Positions 36,472 to 46,582 of a stretch of DNA of 64,000 nucleotides are shown piece by piece. Source of the DNA: Desulfonatronum thiosulfatophilum (GTDB lineage Bacteria; Desulfobacterota; Desulfovibrionia; Desulfovibrionales; Desulfonatronaceae); the NCBI RefSeq assembly GCF_900104215.1, contig NZ_FMXO01000013.1:62001-126000 (forward strand). The letters run 5' to 3'. The position numbers and the translations under genes are program-made. The notes under the pieces were generated by a model. That model saw only the letters and a list, made by a program, of their open reading frames with translations. It was not told the DNA's origin and searched no databases. Position 1 is the stretch's first letter; each line of letters begins with the position of its first letter.

Positions 36472-37545
36472 ATGTGTCTGACTTTAAATTCAAAGCAAAT
36501 CAAGAGAACAGAATTGAAACCCGCTACCCATTTTAAAACATTATACGGACCGGTCCGTTCCGGTCGACTCGGACTGTCGCTGGGCGTGGATCTTCTGGGC
36601 CGACGCATTTGTTCCCTGGACTGCATCTACTGCGAAGTCGGCCCGACGCGTATCCATACCTTGCAACGGCGGCCCTACATGCCGACCCGAACCATCCTGG
36701 ACGAACTCCGCGCATGGAAATCGCAGCAGCTTCCCAGGCCTGAATACATCACCCTTGGCGGCCTGGGCGAACCGTGCCTGAATTCCGAGCTGGCGCAGAT
36801 CATAGCCGGCTGCCGGGACATCTTTCCGGACATCCCCGTGGCCGTGCTGACCAACTCCACCCTGCTTCCCGATCCTGCCGTGCGCCGGGAATTGGCCGGC
36901 GCCCAGGTGGTTCTCCCCTCCATGGACACCCTTGTACAAAGTGAGTTTATAAGGATAAACAAGCCCTGCAAGGACGTTGACCTGAACAGCATGGTGACCG
37001 GGTTGCTGGATTTCCGGAAGGAGTATTCCAGACAAATATTTCTTGAAATTCTCCTGACCAGGGGCGTCAACGATTCAGAAAAAAACTTGGCCCTGCTCCG
37101 GGAGTTTATTCCCCGGCTCGCACCTGACCGGGTGGATGTGGTCACCATGACCAGACCGGGGGCCTCGCCGCTGGCTGAAGCGATCAGCGATCGGACGCTT
37201 TCCGAATGGCGTTCCGCACTGTGCACCGCCGGCCCCATGAGCGCCCTCAGCCAGGTCGGACAGGTCAATTCCGAAAGGAACGCCGGGATGGATCTTGCCT
37301 CCGGTCCCGTGGACGGACATCAGGCTGATCTGCTGCATAAAACCAGCGAACCATTGTCCGACGACGCAGCCCGTGACTTGATCCTCAACTCCCTTCGCCG
37401 GCGCCCGCAGACGGTGGATCAGGTCCGCGCCGCCCTAGGACTGGACGGCGCACGGACCGAAACTCTTTTCGCCGACCTGTTCGCCCAAGGCCTTATCCGG
37501 CACGCCCATGAGCTGGGAGAGGATTTTTATCAGGTTGCACCGTAA
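36472..37545 (+). CDS. Radical SAM protein of unknown substrate
   Basis: This 357-residue (or 343-residue) radical SAM enzyme has the cluster motif CSLDCIYC at about residue 47, preceded by YGPVRSGRLGLSLGVDLLG. The glycine-rich SAM contact is in YITLGGLGEP. The C-terminal 80 residues look like a winged-helix or DprA-like region (RPQTVDQVRAALGLDGARTETLFADLFAQG). Relatives usually start a few residues before the YGPV motif, so the in-frame TTG at 36514 with AAGAGAAC upstream is a serious alternative to the ATG at 36472. No substrate can be assigned; it precedes the RNase G gene by about 140 bases. Confidence 0.82.
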   Translation: MCLTLNSKQIKRTELKPATHFKTLYGPVRSGRLGLSLGVDLLGRRICSLDCIYCEVGPTRIHTLQRRPYMPTRTILDELRAWKSQQLPRPEYITLGGLGEPCLNSELAQIIAGCRDIFPDIPVAVLTNSTLLPDPAVRRELAGAQVVLPSMDTLVQSEFIRINKPCKDVDLNSMVTGLLDFRKEYSRQIFLEILLTRGVNDSEKNLALLREFIPRLAPDRVDVVTMTRPGASPLAEAISDRTLSEWRSALCTAGPMSALSQVGQVNSERNAGMDLASGPVDGHQADLLHKTSEPLSDDAARDLILNSLRRRPQTVDQVRAALGLDGARTETLFADLFAQGLIRHAHELGEDFYQVAP

Positions 37546-37687
37546 ATTTTGCAACATACTTCCGAGTCCACATCGGAAGACTATATTTCCGGCAACTCTT
37601 CAGCAATTACTGATCGCATGACAAAAATGATCACGATCTAGTGGTTAACTAGCTGAAAATGCCACACTTTTTGATCAAGGAACGACA

Positions 37688-39157
37688 ATGCCGACTCCCA
37701 AAAAACGTAAGAAAATGTTCATCAGCGTCCTGCCGGGTGAACAGGTTGAGCTGATCCTGGCCGAGGACGCCAAAATCACCGATTACTTCATCGAGATGCT
37801 GCACCAGGCCAAGACCAAGGGCAACATCTACAAAGGCACCATCAACAACATCGACACGGCCCTGCAGGCAGCCTTCATCAACTATGGCGAGGATCGCAAC
37901 GGGTTCCTGCAGATCGATGAGGTTCATCCGGAGTACTACCAAACGGAACACAAGCCGGAAAACGGCCGCAAGTATCCGCCGCTTCAGAAAGTGCTCAAAC
38001 CGGGTCAGGAACTGCTGGTCCAGGTGGTCAAGGAGCCCACGGTGAACAAGGGCGGCTTTTTGACCACGTACCTTTCCCTGGCCGGTCGGTTTCTCGTGCT
38101 CACCCCCGGCCAGGACCAGCTCGGAGTATCCCGCAAGATCGAGGATGATGAAGAACGCTCTCGGCTCAAGGATATTCTTCGCGAACAGGATCTGGGCGAA
38201 GGCATTGGCCTGATTGCCCGGACCAACAGCGAGGGCCAGAGCAAGACCAATCTGCTCAAGGACCTGCAGTTTCTGAAGCGGCTTTGGAAGGACGTGCGCA
38301 AGAAAGGCATGACCGAGCAGGCCCCCGTGCTCATTTACCAGGAAAAGGAACTGGCTTTCCGGGCGGTTCGCGACTACCTGACCACGGACGTTTCCGAAAT
38401 CTGGATCGACCATCCTGAAACCGCCGAGCTGGTCAAGGAATTCGTTTCCCTGACTTTCCCCCGCCGTCAGAGCATGGTCAAGCTGCACGCGGACACGGAC
38501 CGCTCGCTGTGGGAACGCTTCAATTTGGAAAAACAGCTGGAGCAGCTGTTCGGCCGCGATGTCGCATTGCCCAGCGGCGGGCGCCTGGTCTTTGACCAGA
38601 CCGAGGCCCTGATGGCCGTGGACGTGAATTCCGGCAAAATCGGCGGCACCAATTTCAATGAAATGGTTTTCAAGACGAACATGGAAGCGGCCCAGGAGAT
38701 CGGTCAACAGCTCCGGATGCGGGACGTGGGCGGACAGATCGTCATCGACTTCATTGAAATGCGCGACCCCAAGCACCGCCGGGAAGTGGAAAAGGAACTT
38801 AAGGCCGCGCTCAAGGTGGACAGGGCACGGGTGGATGTGGGCCGTCTCTCCAAGTTCGGCCTCCTGGAAATGGTGCGCCAGCGCCTGGGTTCATCGGCCC
38901 TGTCCGTCAGCACCGAACCTTGCCCACACTGCAAGGGCTGGGGATTGCGCCGGAACATGGAATGGCGGGCCCTGCAGGCTTTGAAGGACATCTACCGGAA
39001 ACTGCGCGCCAAGAACTGCCCGGATCCTCTGGAATACCGCACTGACGCCGAACTGGCGCTGTATCTGCTGAACAACAAGCGGATCATGATCAAGGATCTG
39101 GAAGAGCGTTTCCAGAATGCAATTCTCGTCTACAGCGAAAAATGCCCGGGACAGTAA
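37688..39157 (+). CDS. rng: Ribonuclease G/E family endoribonuclease
   Basis: This 489-residue protein has the length of RNase G, without the scaffold tail of RNase E. An S1 RNA-binding domain occupies about residues 40-125 (GNIYKGTINNIDTALQAAFI and the following strands). The catalytic domain carries the metal-binding aspartates in MAVDVNSGKIGG and IVIDFIEM, and the zinc-link cysteines are in CPHCKGWG. It processes rRNA and decays mRNA. It is followed after 12 bases by queH and then hemW on the same strand. Confidence 0.93.
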   Translation: MPTPKKRKKMFISVLPGEQVELILAEDAKITDYFIEMLHQAKTKGNIYKGTINNIDTALQAAFINYGEDRNGFLQIDEVHPEYYQTEHKPENGRKYPPLQKVLKPGQELLVQVVKEPTVNKGGFLTTYLSLAGRFLVLTPGQDQLGVSRKIEDDEERSRLKDILREQDLGEGIGLIARTNSEGQSKTNLLKDLQFLKRLWKDVRKKGMTEQAPVLIYQEKELAFRAVRDYLTTDVSEIWIDHPETAELVKEFVSLTFPRRQSMVKLHADTDRSLWERFNLEKQLEQLFGRDVALPSGGRLVFDQTEALMAVDVNSGKIGGTNFNEMVFKTNMEAAQEIGQQLRMRDVGGQIVIDFIEMRDPKHRREVEKELKAALKVDRARVDVGRLSKFGLLEMVRQRLGSSALSVSTEPCPHCKGWGLRRNMEWRALQALKDIYRKLRAKNCPDPLEYRTDAELALYLLNNKRIMIKDLEERFQNAILVYSEKCPGQ

Positions 39158-39169
39158 GGGTGTTCCGGC

Positions 39170-39790
39170 ATGTCCGTGACATTTGAATGCGGTAACCAGG
39201 ACAGGCCGCTGGGAAAGCTTCTGCTGCACGTCTGTTGCGGGCCCTGCGCATTGATTCCGGTGCGCGAGTTGCGTTGCGAAGGCATGGATCCGGACGGACT
39301 GTTCTACAATCCGAACATTCATGGCGTGAGCGAATACCTGAAACGCCGCGAGACATTGCAGGAGACGGCAAACCGATTGAATTTGCCGATCATCTGCCTT
39401 GACGACGAATATGACCCCCGTCTTTTTTTTCGGGCCGTGGCCAACCGCGAGGACGACCGCTGCCCGCACTGCTACCGCCTGCGCCTTGAACGGACCTTCC
39501 TGTTCGCCCGGGAGCACGGCTACTCCTGCGTCAGCACCACTCTGCTTTACAGCAAATACCAGAACAGGGAAGCCATCCTGGCCGTGGGCCGGGAGCTGCA
39601 GGACCGCACCGGCATCCGTTTCCTTGGCCGGGATTTCCGCCAGGGCTGGCAGGAGGGCATCGACCTGTCCAAGGAATGGGGCCTCTACCGCCAGCTCTAC
39701 TGCGGCTGCCTGTACAGCGAAATGGATCGACGCCGCAACGTGCTCCGTCGCCTTGCCGTACAATCAGCAACATCTTCGGATACATCCTGA
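39170..39790 (+). CDS. queH: Epoxyqueuosine reductase QueH
   Basis: QueH carries out the last step of queuosine synthesis, reducing epoxyqueuosine in tRNA. The 206-residue protein contains all cysteine motifs of the family: HVCCGPC at the N-terminus, CPHCYRLRL in the middle and QLYCGCLYS near the end, which bind an iron-sulfur cluster and a second metal. The phrase SVTTLLYSKYQN-like (CVSTTLLYSKYQNRE) is also typical. It replaces the cobalamin-dependent QueG. It lies between rng and hemW. Confidence 0.93.
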   Translation: MSVTFECGNQDRPLGKLLLHVCCGPCALIPVRELRCEGMDPDGLFYNPNIHGVSEYLKRRETLQETANRLNLPIICLDDEYDPRLFFRAVANREDDRCPHCYRLRLERTFLFAREHGYSCVSTTLLYSKYQNREAILAVGRELQDRTGIRFLGRDFRQGWQEGIDLSKEWGLYRQLYCGCLYSEMDRRRNVLRRLAVQSATSSDTS

Positions 39791-39805
39791 ACCGACTTTC
39801 GGCTG

Positions 39806-40978
39806 ATGCGGCTCTATATCCACATTCCTTTTTGCCGCAGCAAATGCGGCTACTGTTCCTTCTATTCTCTTCCCGGGGTTGATGCGTCTGCCATGGACGC
39901 ATATGTCGATCTGCTTGTCCGGGAGATCGCTCTCTGGGATCGACGTTTGCAACTCACCCCAACCAAACGGTCCGTCACATCGATTTATTTCGGCGGCGGC
40001 ACCCCCAGCCTGCTTTCCCTGGACCAACTGCAACGCATTGCGGATGCCCTGCGCGGCGCATTTCACTGGACTCCGGAGCTGGAGTGGAGCCTGGAAGCCA
40101 ATCCCGATTCCGCGGCGGATCTGGATTATCTGCGCGGCCTGCTTGGACTGGGCGTGAATCGTCTCAGCCTTGGGCTGCAAAGCCTGGATAACAGAAAGCT
40201 TGATCTGCTCGGCAGACGCCACCAGTCCGCCCAGGGCCTTAAAGCCGTGGATCTGGCCCGCTGCGCCGGATTCGGCAACATCAGCCTAGACCTGATCTGG
40301 GGGCTGCCCGGACAACGGGCCCTGGAATGGCTGCGCGAGCTGGAAACCGTCCTCAAGCTCCAGCCCGAACATCTCTCCTGCTACGGCCTGACGCTGGAGC
40401 ACGATACCCCTCTGGCCCAGGCTGAAAGCTCGGGAAATATCGTTCTGCCCACGGAAACGGAGCAGGCAAAAATGTTTCTGCAGGGAACGGAATTGTTGGA
40501 ATCAAAGGGCTATCTGCAATACGAAATATCCAACTACAGTCGAATGGGGTTTACCTGCCGCCACAACGAGGGATACTGGAAATCGGAAAGCTACCTGGGG
40601 CTGGGCGCCGGCGCGGTTTCCACGCTGGGCGACCGGCGCTGGGAAAACCCGAAGGATCTTGATGAATACGCCGGGCTGGTTCGCGCTGAACGTATCGGCA
40701 CCAACGCGGTGATTCTCACTCGAACGGATCGGATCAAGGAACTGGTCATGTTGTCCCTGCGCACGACCAGGGGACTGAATCTCAAGGATTACAGCACGAT
40801 CAGCGGCAGGGATTTTCTCCAGCAGCACCGCCGATTGATCCAGGTTCTGCGCCAGAACGAACTCATCCGCGTCCACTCCGGATTCGTACGTTTTACCAAA
40901 TCCGGCATGCTGGTCAGCAATTCGATCCTGGAACGGTTCATCGACGCAACCTCCGATGTCTCATCCGCCGACACCTGA
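39806..40978 (+). CDS. hemW: Radical SAM haem chaperone HemW
   Basis: This 390-residue protein belongs to the HemN/HemW family. The N-terminus LYIHIPFCRSKCGYCSFYS has the radical SAM cysteines CxxxCxxC without the extra upstream sequence of true HemN, which favours HemW, a haem-binding chaperone. Other family motifs are FGGGTPSLLS, VNRLSLGLQS, ISLDLIWGLPGQ and YEISNYS. The C-terminal HemN_C domain (about 300-390) is present. It is the third gene of rng-queH-hemW. A worn right end of the structured repeat family lies 60 bases downstream. Confidence 0.92.
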   Translation: MRLYIHIPFCRSKCGYCSFYSLPGVDASAMDAYVDLLVREIALWDRRLQLTPTKRSVTSIYFGGGTPSLLSLDQLQRIADALRGAFHWTPELEWSLEANPDSAADLDYLRGLLGLGVNRLSLGLQSLDNRKLDLLGRRHQSAQGLKAVDLARCAGFGNISLDLIWGLPGQRALEWLRELETVLKLQPEHLSCYGLTLEHDTPLAQAESSGNIVLPTETEQAKMFLQGTELLESKGYLQYEISNYSRMGFTCRHNEGYWKSESYLGLGAGAVSTLGDRRWENPKDLDEYAGLVRAERIGTNAVILTRTDRIKELVMLSLRTTRGLNLKDYSTISGRDFLQQHRRLIQVLRQNELIRVHSGFVRFTKSGMLVSNSILERFIDATSDVSSADT

Positions 40979-41037
40979 GCCGAACACATTGCCACTCCAT
41001 TTCGAAAGGAACCGAAATCATCGTTAGACAAAATCTC

Positions 41038-41076
41038 TTCTTGGCGAACTTTGAGTCCTGAGCGAAGCGGGCGTTT
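41038..41076 (+). repeat. Relic right end of the structured inverted-repeat family
   Basis: The segment CTTGGCGAACTTTGAGTCC followed by TGAGCGAAGCGGGCGTTTC matches the 3' terminal repeat of the elements at 27.8, 56.3 and 57.9 kb with several changes. It has the same orientation and, like them, lies downstream of a plus-strand gene (hemW). No left end or internal hairpin remains. Confidence 0.55.
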
Positions 41077-41127
41077 CAGTTCCGCAAGAGTCAGCGGCTT
41101 CTGAACCATTCCCGGATTTAAGACGAC

Positions 41128-41163
41128 AAAAGCCCGTCACGGCATGCGCTGTGACGGGCTTTA
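41128..41163. terminator. Bidirectional terminator between hemW and rpsT
   Basis: AGCCCGTCAC pairs with GTGACGGGCT around a 10-base loop, flanked by A-rich and T-rich sequence on both sides, between convergent genes. Confidence 0.85.
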
Positions 41164-41185
41164 AAAAATTGTAGCGTGAAGAACG

Positions 41186-41452
41186 TTAGGCCTGCATATT
41201 GTTCACCGCGGCAGTGAGGCGGGAAACCTTGCGGGCCGCATTACCCCAGTGAATGACTTTCTTGCCGGCGGCCTTGTCCAGAACGGCCGTGGCCTGAATC
41301 AATCCGGCCCGAGCCTGTTCCTGGTCGTTTTGTTCAACTGCCTGCCGTACAGCCTTCACGGCGTTCTTGATTCTGGTCTTGATTGCCTTGTTCCGAGCTT
41401 GAGCCTTCAGGCTCTGGCGATGCCGCTTGATTGCCGATGGATGATTGGCCAA
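41186..41452 (-). CDS. rpsT: 30S ribosomal protein S20
   Basis: S20 is a primary 16S rRNA-binding protein. The 88-residue basic helical protein begins [21 protein letters not shown] and shows the family pattern [14 protein letters not shown] and [18 protein letters not shown]. It is monocistronic, with its own promoter-like sequence upstream and a terminator downstream. The translation start has GGGAGT nearby. Confidence 0.97.
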   Translation of the reverse strand: MANHPSAIKRHRQSLKAQARNKAIKTRIKNAVKAVRQAVEQNDQEQARAGLIQATAVLDKAAGKKVIHWGNAARKVSRLTAAVNNMQA

Positions 41453-41517
41453 TTTCGTTACTCCCTCAAATTTGAATATGTGCTATGTCAATTGGTTCCC
41501 ATGCGTTGAAACATCAA

Positions 41518-41547
41518 TCTCTACCCAAAGGGCCTTGAAAATGTCAA
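41518..41547 (-). promoter_or_regulatory. Putative sigma-70 promoter of rpsT
   Basis: On the minus strand a perfect -35 TTGACA (41542-41547) is followed after 18 bases by TAGAGA (41518-41523) as a weak -10. It lies between glyS and rpsT, about 70 bases before the rpsT start. Confidence 0.45.
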
Positions 41548-41575
41548 TACCGTATTTCTGAAATATTCAAATCGC

Positions 41576-43678
41576 TCAAACCTGCAGGGCCGGAAAATCG
41601 GCCAGCTTGTCGAACCTGTCCACCAGGGATTTGAGCAGATTCAGCCGGTTGATCCGCAGATCCCGCTCTGGACACATGACCATGACGTGATCGAACAAGC
41701 CGTCCACAAGGGGCTTGATTTCCAGCAGCAGCCCCAGCAACTCCGGATAGCCGTCCCCGGCCCACAGGTCTTCCCAGCGCGGAGCGATGGCCTGCCATGC
41801 CTGGGCCAATGCTTTTTCCTGGGGTTCGGACAACAGTTCGTCTTGCCACTGGCCGGTCAGCATCTTGCCGTCTTCCGTTTCCATGGCCTGCTTGCGGATG
41901 ATGTTCGCGGCCCGTTTGAAGGTCTGCACCGAGGCGACAAACTCCTCTTCCCGGCTGAACTGCTCCAGGGCCTCGATCCTGGCCCTCAAGGCCCAGATGT
42001 CGGCGAAACCGGCGCCCACAGCGGCATCCACGATCCGGGTCGGATAGCCCTGGCCGTGAAAATAGGCTTTCAGACGCTGTCCGAAAAAATCCAGCAGCTT
42101 GGCCAGGCTCTCTTCCGCGGGTACCTTCCAGGCAATGTGGCCGTAGGCTTGTTGGGCATTGGCTAGAAGCGTTTCGAGGTCCAGGCGCAGTCCGTGCTCC
42201 ATGACGATCCGGCTGATGCCCAGGGCGGCCCGGCGCAAAGCGTAGGGATCGTTGGCCCCGCTAGGCGTCATGTTCAGGCCGAAACATCCGACCAGGGTAT
42301 CGGCCTTGTCCGCCAGGGCCAGGAGTGCGCCCAGACGACTCCCAGGCGTGGGACTGTCCGGACCGGCGGGCAGATACTGTTCGGCAATGGCCTGGGCCAC
42401 GGCTTCGGATTCCCCCTGCCGCCGGGCATAGATGCCGCCCATGGTTCCCTGCAGCTCGGCAAACTCCTTGACCATCTCGGACACCAGGTCCATTTTGGCC
42501 AATAAGCCGGCCCGGGCGGCCTGTTCCGCGTATTCAGGAAGCACTTTCTCGGCCAGCATCCGGGTCAGTTGTTCCAGCCGACGGCACTTGTCCCCCATGC
42601 TGCCCAGGGGTGCCAGGAAAACCACGTTCTCCAGCATGGCCAGCCATTTCTCGCTCGAGGCTTTGCAATCCGCGTGAAAAAAGAAGCGGGCGTCCTCCAG
42701 CCGGGCCTTGAGCACGCGTTCCCAGCCCTTGCGAACCAACTGTTCGTCCTTGGGCCGCAGATTGATCACCGTCAGGAAGTTCGGCAGCAACCGGCCTGCC
42801 GAATCCTCCACTCCGAAACTTTTCTGGTGCTGCTCCATGCTGGTCAGCAAAACTTCCCGCGGCAACTCCAGATAGGAGGGATCGAATCCTCCCAGAACCG
42901 CCACCGGGTGCTCCACCAACTGGACCACCTCGTCCAGCAGCCCCTGCTTCCAGACGATCCGGGCCTGCCGGGCGCCAGCCAAGCCGTCGGCCTGGGAGAC
43001 AATAGTCTCCCGCCTGGCAAGGCTTTGCAGAACCACATGGCCCTGCTCCGTCAGAACCTGAAAATACTCACCGGCATCCGGCACGTTCCACGGCCCGGGA
43101 CCGAGAACGCGGTGACCGTGGGTTATCCTGTCCGAAGAGACGCCGGCAAAGCGAACGTCCACTGTATCCGGACCGAGCAGGCATAATATCCAGCGAATCG
43201 GGCGGCCGAAGGTGGCGTCGCCGTTTGCCCAGCGCATTTTCTTGGGAAAAGCCAGCCCGGAAACGAGCTCTGAAAGAATCCCGGGCAGAATGTCCACCGC
43301 GGCGCCGCCGCCGACCTGCTTGCGCAGCGCGGCATACGCCCCCTTGGGCGTTTCATGGGCGAACAATTCGGAGACATCCGCGCCGTGTCCGGCGGCAAAG
43401 CCCAAACCGGGCTTCTGAGGCCGGCCTTCGGCGTCAAAGGCGGCCTTCCAGGGCGGCCCGATGAACAATTCTTCGACCACGTCCTGCTTCCGGCTCATGG
43501 CCTCGCAGAACACGGTCATTCGGCGAGGCGTGGATGCGGTTTGGATTTCTGGCGCGGCAATCCGCGCCGCTTCCAGAGCCTGAGCCAGATTTACGGCCAA
43601 TTGCTTTTCCAGGGAAAGCAGGAATCTGGATGGGATTTCCTCGGTGCCGATCTCCAATACAAACGCTGAACTGTTCAT
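41576..43678 (-). CDS. glyS: Glycyl-tRNA synthetase beta subunit
   Basis: GlyS is the beta chain of the bacterial alpha2beta2 glycyl-tRNA synthetase. The 700-residue length is typical. Family features include the N-terminal [54 protein letters not shown] and [14 protein letters not shown], with an HD-like domain and a C-terminal anticodon-binding region ([18 protein letters not shown]). It overlaps glyQ by 4 bases, coupling the two subunits. Confidence 0.97.
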   Translation of the reverse strand: MNSSAFVLEIGTEEIPSRFLLSLEKQLAVNLAQALEAARIAAPEIQTASTPRRMTVFCEAMSRKQDVVEELFIGPPWKAAFDAEGRPQKPGLGFAAGHGADVSELFAHETPKGAYAALRKQVGGGAAVDILPGILSELVSGLAFPKKMRWANGDATFGRPIRWILCLLGPDTVDVRFAGVSSDRITHGHRVLGPGPWNVPDAGEYFQVLTEQGHVVLQSLARRETIVSQADGLAGARQARIVWKQGLLDEVVQLVEHPVAVLGGFDPSYLELPREVLLTSMEQHQKSFGVEDSAGRLLPNFLTVINLRPKDEQLVRKGWERVLKARLEDARFFFHADCKASSEKWLAMLENVVFLAPLGSMGDKCRRLEQLTRMLAEKVLPEYAEQAARAGLLAKMDLVSEMVKEFAELQGTMGGIYARRQGESEAVAQAIAEQYLPAGPDSPTPGSRLGALLALADKADTLVGCFGLNMTPSGANDPYALRRAALGISRIVMEHGLRLDLETLLANAQQAYGHIAWKVPAEESLAKLLDFFGQRLKAYFHGQGYPTRIVDAAVGAGFADIWALRARIEALEQFSREEEFVASVQTFKRAANIIRKQAMETEDGKMLTGQWQDELLSEPQEKALAQAWQAIAPRWEDLWAGDGYPELLGLLLEIKPLVDGLFDHVMVMCPERDLRINRLNLLKSLVDRFDKLADFPALQV

Positions 43679-44553
43679 GATGCACCCCCGGAAAGCATTG
43701 GAAAGCCCAGTTCTTCACGCTGGGCCGCATACAACCGGGCGACCCGGGAGGCCAGCTTGCGGACGCGAGTGATGTATCCGGTGCGTTCGGTGATGGAAAT
43801 GGCCCCGCGGGCATCCAGCATGTTGAACGTATGCGAGCATTTCAGGCAGTAGTCATAAGCCGGCCAGGGCTGTCCGGCTTCGCCCAGGCGCGTGCTTTCC
43901 GCCTCGTACATGTCGAAAAGTTGCGAGAGCATGGCGGCATCACTGAGTTCAAAGTTGTACCGGGAATGCTCCACTTCACCCTGATGATGGACCTGCCCGT
44001 AGGTGACGGCGCGGTTCCATTGCAGATCGTAGACCGATTCCTTTTCCTGGAGGTACATGGCCAGTCGCTCCAGGCCATAGGTGATCTCCACACTGACGGG
44101 TTTCAGGTCAATGCCGCCGACCTGCTGAAAATAGGTGAACTGCGTGACTTCCATCCCGTTCAACCAGACTTCCCAGCCCAGCCCCCAGGCGCCCAGGGTC
44201 GGCGATTCCCAGTCGTCCTCCACGAAACGGATGTCATGTTCGTCCGCGCGGATGCCCAGTGCGCCCAAGCTCTCCAGGTACATCTCCTGAATATTGTCCG
44301 GAGAGGGTTTCATGATCACCTGGAACTGGTAGTAGTGCTGCAGACGGTTCGGGTTTTCGCCGTACCGGCCGTCCGTGGGCCTGCGGGACGGTTCCACATA
44401 CGCCACGTTCCACGGCTCCGGCCCGATCACCCGCAGGAAGGTGGCCGGATTGAAGGTTCCCGCCCCCACTTCCACATCGTAAGGCTGTTGAATGACGCAC
44501 CCCCGCTGCCCCCAATACGTCTGCAGCGTGAAAATAATGTCTTGAAAGTACAT
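43675..44553 (-). CDS. glyQ: Glycyl-tRNA synthetase alpha subunit
   Basis: GlyQ is the catalytic class II core. The 292-residue protein starts [19 protein letters not shown] and has [52 protein letters not shown]-type sequence and [10 protein letters not shown] (motif 3). AGGA lies just before the start. The gene pair glyQS is directly followed by rpsT and preceded by recO on the same strand. Confidence 0.97.
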   Translation of the reverse strand: MYFQDIIFTLQTYWGQRGCVIQQPYDVEVGAGTFNPATFLRVIGPEPWNVAYVEPSRRPTDGRYGENPNRLQHYYQFQVIMKPSPDNIQEMYLESLGALGIRADEHDIRFVEDDWESPTLGAWGLGWEVWLNGMEVTQFTYFQQVGGIDLKPVSVEITYGLERLAMYLQEKESVYDLQWNRAVTYGQVHHQGEVEHSRYNFELSDAAMLSQLFDMYEAESTRLGEAGQPWPAYDYCLKCSHTFNMLDARGAISITERTGYITRVRKLASRVARLYAAQREELGFPMLSGGAS

Positions 44554-44679
44554 GACGATTCCTGGCTAAAGTGTTGAGGATATATCCGAAGGAGAAGCGG
44601 CTGGACCGGACCCGGGCAACCCATCGCATGCCGCATGTCCGGACGGTTGCTCGAAAGCGGTAGGCATCACCTATCGTCC

Positions 44680-45438
44680 CTATGCCGCGACAAAACGCCC
44701 GTGGCTCCAGCGCAGGCCGAGATGGTGCCGTACATAGCCGTCCACAACCTGAAAAATTTCACCCCGCGTGGCCGCAGACATGGGAATCAGGACCCACTGG
44801 CCGGGTCGGCTGGTGGAAAGACTTCCCAAAATGACCTGGGTTTCCGGGCCGATTTCCAGATTACGACCCGCTCCGGGGACACATCGTGCGCAGCAAATTC
44901 GCCCTTTGTCCAGGGCCAGGGTCAACCGCTTTCCTGTTTGCTCCGGCTGTTCGCGGCCGCACACGGCGCAAGTTTCCAGCTCCGGCGCATAACCGTGATC
45001 AAAGCAGATCCTGGCTCGAAACAGTTGCAAAAATACCGGCGAAACATTCTCGGCCTGATCCAGGACCTCCAGGGTCTCCATCAGAAGTGCGTACACAACC
45101 GGAGCCTCTTCCGGCGTGATGCGCAGAGCCTGCAAGAAACTCAAACAATTCGCGGCCAGGCCGGTCCGGGCGGCATCCTGACGCAGACGGGGGAACATGC
45201 GCAGCAACGTCGCTTCTTCCAGGGTACAGCATCCCTTGGCCGGGAAAAAGCGAACCTTGAACAGCACGCTGTTCAAGGCATCGAGGCAACCGCAAAAACG
45301 GCGACGGCTTCGAGAACCGCCGAAGGCCATGGCCGTGGTCAAGCCGAATGTCGGCGAGAAGAAACGCACCCAGCAATCGATCTCCCGAAACCGCCCTACC
45401 TTGAATATCAAACCTTCGCCGGTCCACTCCTGCTGCAC
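44680..45438 (-). CDS. recO: DNA repair protein RecO
   Basis: RecO loads RecA on SSB-coated DNA in gap repair. The 252-residue protein has an N-terminal OB fold (GLIFKVGRFREIDCWVRFFSPTFG) and a C-terminal zinc-binding region with cysteines CAVCG and CCARCV. The start is GTG at 45438, fitting the usual RecO N-terminus. It lies upstream of glyQ and downstream of rodZ. Confidence 0.88.
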   Translation of the reverse strand: MQQEWTGEGLIFKVGRFREIDCWVRFFSPTFGLTTAMAFGGSRSRRRFCGCLDALNSVLFKVRFFPAKGCCTLEEATLLRMFPRLRQDAARTGLAANCLSFLQALRITPEEAPVVYALLMETLEVLDQAENVSPVFLQLFRARICFDHGYAPELETCAVCGREQPEQTGKRLTLALDKGRICCARCVPGAGRNLEIGPETQVILGSLSTSRPGQWVLIPMSAATRGEIFQVVDGYVRHHLGLRWSHGRFVAA

Positions 45439-45476
45439 GCGAAGCCCTATTCAACTCGCTTGATTCTTGACGGCCA

Positions 45477-45515
45477 GTGACGGGTGACCGAACCGCAAAA
45501 CCTGTCACCCGTCAT
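45477..45515. terminator. Hairpin between rodZ and recO
   Basis: GTGACGGGTGAC pairs with GTCACCCGTCAT across a loop of about 15 bases. A T-tract follows only on the plus strand, where no gene needs termination, so its role for the minus-strand genes is unclear. Confidence 0.4.
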
Positions 45516-45532
45516 CTTTTTCCTCAAGTCCG

Positions 45533-46582
45533 TCAGGGAAATCGCACCACCATCACCTCGCCGGACCGCGCGGACAAGGGCCAAGGCTTTCCGTCAAGGT
45601 ACAGGGAGACGCCGCCGGCGTTGCCAAGTCGTAATTCCAGGTTGTTTGCAAAGGCAATCACGAATCGTTCGCCGGGCCGCAAAAATGCCTCTCGGGGACG
45701 GTTGGCGTCAGCCTGCGCTGAAAGCCAGCAGTTTTCATGAGCCCTGATCTCCAGGGTCTTTTCAACCCCGGCAGGGGCCATGACGGCCTGTTGCGGAGCG
45801 GCCGGACTCGCCGGTTCCGCGCTTTGCTCCGGCTCCGGACTTTGCACCGGTTCCGGTTCACGAGGTGCGGCTGGAGCGCTCTGCGGCGCCTCGGCCTGGA
45901 CCGCGGGTGACGGATTCCCCTCCGGCATGGGGGACGAATTCTCGAGACCGTTGGCTACCTCGGAGTGCAGCTCGGGCAGGGTTTCGTCTTCCAGGGCTTC
46001 TCGGCCGGTTTCTTCGGTCAGGGATGGAAACGGAGAAGCCAGGGGAGCAGGTTCAAAACCCGCTTCGGGACTGAAGGCATCATCCCGGCTGTCCATATCG
46101 GACATCGGGCCTTCGCTGGGAAATTGTTCTTCGGAAGGCGCGAAAGCCGGCGGTGTGTCCGGAGCCTCGCTCTGGAATACCGACCGCAGATTGTCCTGAA
46201 AAAACCAGGCTGCTCCGGCACCGATAAAAACCAGCAAGAGCAGGACAATCAGATAACTGACGACCCGCGGCAATCCATGATTGACCGGCGGCAGTTTCTC
46301 GGTATCGGCCAAGGCCAGATCATCGTAGTCCAAATCATCCTCGGCAATATATATTCGGGCCAGGGCGTTTCCCATCTTGTCCGCGTCCATTCCCAGGAAT
46401 TTGGCGTAATTCTTCACGAATCCCTTGGCGTACACGGGATGAGGCAGAGCATTTTCATTGCCCTCTTCAATGGCCTCCAGATTCATGCGACTGATCTTGG
46501 TTCTTTCCATGACCTCGGAAATTTCCAGACCCTGGCGCAGCCGCTCGTCTTTCAACATTTTACCCAATTCTTTCAAATTCAT
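45533..46582 (-). CDS. rodZ: RodZ-like membrane-anchored helix-turn-helix protein
   Basis: RodZ links the MreB cytoskeleton to the cell wall machinery. The 349-residue protein starts at 46582 (MNLKELGKMLKDER, with GGGAG upstream). It has a cytoplasmic XRE-type HTH (residues 5-75, ISRMNLEAIEEGNENALPHP, YAKGFVKNYAKFLG) and one membrane helix (about 108-130, YLIVLLLLVFIGAGAAWFF). An acidic Pro/Glu-rich linker follows, then a C-terminal DUF4115 domain (LEIRAHENCWLSAQAD, LRPGERFVIAFAN, LRLGNAGGVSLYLDG). mreB is not in the window. Confidence 0.87.
   Translation of the reverse strand: MNLKELGKMLKDERLRQGLEISEVMERTKISRMNLEAIEEGNENALPHPVYAKGFVKNYAKFLGMDADKMGNALARIYIAEDDLDYDDLALADTEKLPPVNHGLPRVVSYLIVLLLLVFIGAGAAWFFQDNLRSVFQSEAPDTPPAFAPSEEQFPSEGPMSDMDSRDDAFSPEAGFEPAPLASPFPSLTEETGREALEDETLPELHSEVANGLENSSPMPEGNPSPAVQAEAPQSAPAAPREPEPVQSPEPEQSAEPASPAAPQQAVMAPAGVEKTLEIRAHENCWLSAQADANRPREAFLRPGERFVIAFANNLELRLGNAGGVSLYLDGKPWPLSARSGEVMVVRFP

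Noticed and set aside
38891-39763. Minus-strand open frame of 290 residues opposite queH and the end of rng
   Set aside because: It is antisense to genes with clear catalytic motifs and has no domain of its own.
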